DNA of 15,656 bases from JAEUKQ01 sp964414755 (GTDB lineage Bacteria; Pseudomonadota; Alphaproteobacteria; JAEUKQ01). Location: the NCBI GenBank assembly GCA_964414755.1, contig CAYPXH010000031.1, positions 1 to 15,656 of the forward strand, read 5' to 3'. Positions 14,172 to 15,656 of this stretch are shown piece by piece; position 1 is the first letter of the stretch; each line of letters opens with the position of its first letter. The translations under genes were made by a program, and so were the position numbers. The notes under the pieces were generated by a model. It had not been told where the DNA came from, did no database searches, and worked only from the letters and a program-made list of their open reading frames with translations.

Positions 14172-14768
14172 ATGGAAAACAAAAAAAATAATACAATAAC
14201 AGGGACAAATCATGCACATCTGCGGCAAATAATACCAAATATACCCAGAAATTCTCATCTTGTTGGGTTGGGTGTTGCCGATCAGGAAAGTTTGGCCAGA
14301 CCGACTATAAAACCTGCATCCCGCATACCGGTGAAAACGCGTTTATCACTTGCTTCCTTGCATCAATGGGTGTTGCAGGGCCTAACTGATGCCGAAATTG
14401 CAGAAAAAACAAATTACAGTAAGGGTTATATTAAAAATTGCCGTCATGCTTATGGGATTTTTCGCAAATTAATTGATCAAGGTTGCTCTGGCGATAAAAA
14501 AGCACGTTTTTCCAAGGAACAAGCCGATTGGGGGCGTGTTCCTGGCGCTACTGCCAGAAAATGTTTAGCTGGCGGTCGTTATGAGGATAATCCGGTCGCA
14601 ACCAAGCCGGAAGGTCTTTGGCGATGTGCACCGGCAGAAACCCTTGTGCTTAGCGCCAGTAGTGCAGATTGGGCGGTGCGTGCAACCCCCGATCCCCAAA
14701 TGGCGGAACATTGGCAAGAATCTGAAAATACCCCAAGGATTTTCAAAAGAAAAAACCAAGTCCGTTAA
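14172..14768 (+). CDS. Unrecognised protein with a helix-turn-helix-like segment
   Basis: I do not recognise a family. The 198-residue product has a polar N-terminal tail (1-50). At about 58-98 is a segment that reads like an HTH: SLHQWVLQGLTDAEIAEKTNYSKGYIKNCRHAYGIFRKLI, seen in parts as LTDAEIAEKTNYS (helix-turn) and KGYIKNCRHAYG (recognition helix). A basic, Trp- and Cys-containing C-terminal half (105-198) follows without known motif. The ATG at 14172 has AGGGA 6 bases upstream, and codon use looks like its neighbours, so the gene is probably real. It is the first gene divergent from an S24 repressor and is followed by a DUF1376-like gene, a position where phages encode a second regulator or replication initiator. 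That role is inference. Confidence 0.65.
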   Translation: MENKKNNTITGTNHAHLRQIIPNIPRNSHLVGLGVADQESLARPTIKPASRIPVKTRLSLASLHQWVLQGLTDAEIAEKTNYSKGYIKNCRHAYGIFRKLIDQGCSGDKKARFSKEQADWGRVPGATARKCLAGGRYEDNPVATKPEGLWRCAPAETLVLSASSADWAVRATPDPQMAEHWQESENTPRIFKRKNQVR

Positions 14769-14916
14769 CATTTCCCTGTATCCCAAAAGGATATTAAGAA
14801 TTTTTCCTGGAAACTAGCTTTCAGTAATTTTATGCCCCGCATAAAGGGTGCCGGCATCAGCACAAAAGTTTTCATGTAGCGGATTCAATAGTTAGGCAGC
14901 GATAAAGGAATTGATG

Positions 14917-15656
14917 ATGACACCGCCAATAAAAAATGCTTTGAGCAATACAGCCCTGTACAATAAAACCACGTCACATACAGTGCCGGCAATGCAACAA
15001 AACCAGTCGGGTAAACCCAATCAGCCATCAATGAAGCAGCCATTGGTGCCAGCCGAATGCGATTTAAGCGATTTTCGCTTTATGCCACTTGATATTGCAC
15101 GGGTGCTTGGCAGCCAACAATGGATTGAGTCCGCTGAAAACCCAAAAATTGCACACGCCATGTTATCATTATGGTTTGAAGCGTGGCGGCAAATTCCTGC
15201 TGCCAGCCTGCCCAATAATGATCGGGTGTTGGCGCGCCTGGCCTTATGTACGTTGGAAGAATGGATGCTAATTCGCGAACGTATTTTAGCCGATTTTATT
15301 TTGTGTGCCGATAACCGTTGGTACCACCCTTATGTTGCCGAAAAGGCGCTTGAGGCATGGGAACGACGCCAATCATATCGTCAACGGCTTGAACGGGTGC
15401 GTACCCAACGTATTGGACGAAAACAAGCAACCCACCCAGCGCCAGATATCGATGTTGATCAAGATCAGGATATGTCCAAGCAGACGGGCAATTTAGATCA
15501 TGCGGTATACGATAAGCTTGTTGAAGAACAATCCACCGAAGAACAAGACCATATGCCAAAGGCCACCCAAAATAACTCTATGGATAGTTCTATGCACAGT
15601 TCTATGGATAGTTCTATGCACAGTTCTATGGATAGTTCTATGCACAGTTCTATGGA
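14917..15656 (+). CDS. DUF1376/YdaU-like phage-type protein, 3' end beyond the window
   Basis: Open frame without stop to the window edge (at least 246 codons). Residues about 52-150 match the DUF1376 (YdaU) pattern: FRFMPLDIARVLG at the start, then the helix HAMLSLWFEAWRQIP with SLPNNDRVLARLALCTLEEW, then a RWYHPYVAEKALEAWERR end. This domain is common in phage and prophage early regions, often next to replication genes; its function is not settled. A Gln/Asp-rich linker follows, and from residue 220 the frame consists of SMDSSMHS repeats. I chose ATG at 14917-14919, since AAAGGA lies 7 bases upstream; ATG at 14914 is possible. The gene starts 148 bases after the HTH gene. Confidence 0.75.
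   Translation, partial: MTPPIKNALSNTALYNKTTSHTVPAMQQNQSGKPNQPSMKQPLVPAECDLSDFRFMPLDIARVLGSQQWIESAENPKIAHAMLSLWFEAWRQIPAASLPNNDRVLARLALCTLEEWMLIRERILADFILCADNRWYHPYVAEKALEAWERRQSYRQRLERVRTQRIGRKQATHPAPDIDVDQDQDMSKQTGNLDHAVYDKLVEEQSTEEQDHMPKATQNNSMDSSMHSSMDSSMHSSMDSSMHSSM
15574..15656 (+). repeat. 12-bp/24-bp in-frame tandem repeats
   Basis: Six full copies and a partial seventh of the 12-base unit AGTTCTATGNAN, alternating GAT and CAC in the last codon so that the true unit is 24 bases (8 residues, SSMDSSMH). The first copy reads AAC instead of AGT. The array continues beyond the window, so the copy number is unknown. Confidence 0.92.

Noticed and set aside
1..15656. CRISPR array, tRNA or rRNA genes, insertion-sequence transposases
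   Set aside because: The only regular repeats are the short tandem arrays described, no spacer pattern or T-loop consensus was seen, and no frame resembles a transposase or integrase.

Overview
The window looks like a chromosomal segment from an alphaproteobacterium of moderate GC content (I judge mid-40s %, not computed). The left half is housekeeping: rpmB (L28), a queuosine-precursor transporter, tgt, and the dnaJ-like/cobS/cobT cluster of the aerobic (cobaltochelatase) cobalamin route that is typical of Alphaproteobacteria. Genus cannot be called from this. Two 100-base N runs (1536-1635, 10971-11070) are assembly gaps of nominal length; the first cuts two genes.

Layout. 1-26: terminator of a gene lying to the left. 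32-1874, all minus strand: rpmB, then (across the gap) a YhhQ-type queuosine-precursor transporter whose stop overlaps the tgt start (ATGA), a translationally coupled queuosine-salvage pair. 2116-2658: DinB-family metal-site protein. 3182-6886, minus: J-domain zinc-finger protein, CobS (AAA+), CobT (VWA), in that order of transcription; four 17-bp tandem repeats inside a 12-bp inverted repeat sit directly upstream of the J-domain gene. 7481-10015, plus: an 844-residue exported protein with an N-terminal outer-membrane barrel resembling inverse autotransporters, then a right-handed beta-helix of 15 coils with an exact 23-residue period.

10140-15656 is accessory and phage- or TA-like. It holds an orphan HigA-like regulator, a DUF1640-like coiled-coil membrane protein, a complete higBA toxin-antitoxin module with its own promoter and palindromic operator, an S24-peptidase repressor co-transcribed with a GNAT acetyltransferase, and, divergently, an unrecognised HTH protein followed by a DUF1376/YdaU-like phage-type gene that runs off the end through in-frame 12/24-bp repeats.

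The most notable signal is an exact 49-bp direct repeat (11542-11590 and 12329-12377). It duplicates the last 15 codons plus stop of the S24 repressor gene and brackets higBA, as if the TA module had inserted into the 3' end of that gene while regenerating it. The second is the 576-bp divergent region between acetyltransferase/repressor and the HTH gene. There an AATAGGAA box recurs on both strands next to two candidate divergent promoters, which looks like an operator set for the repressor.
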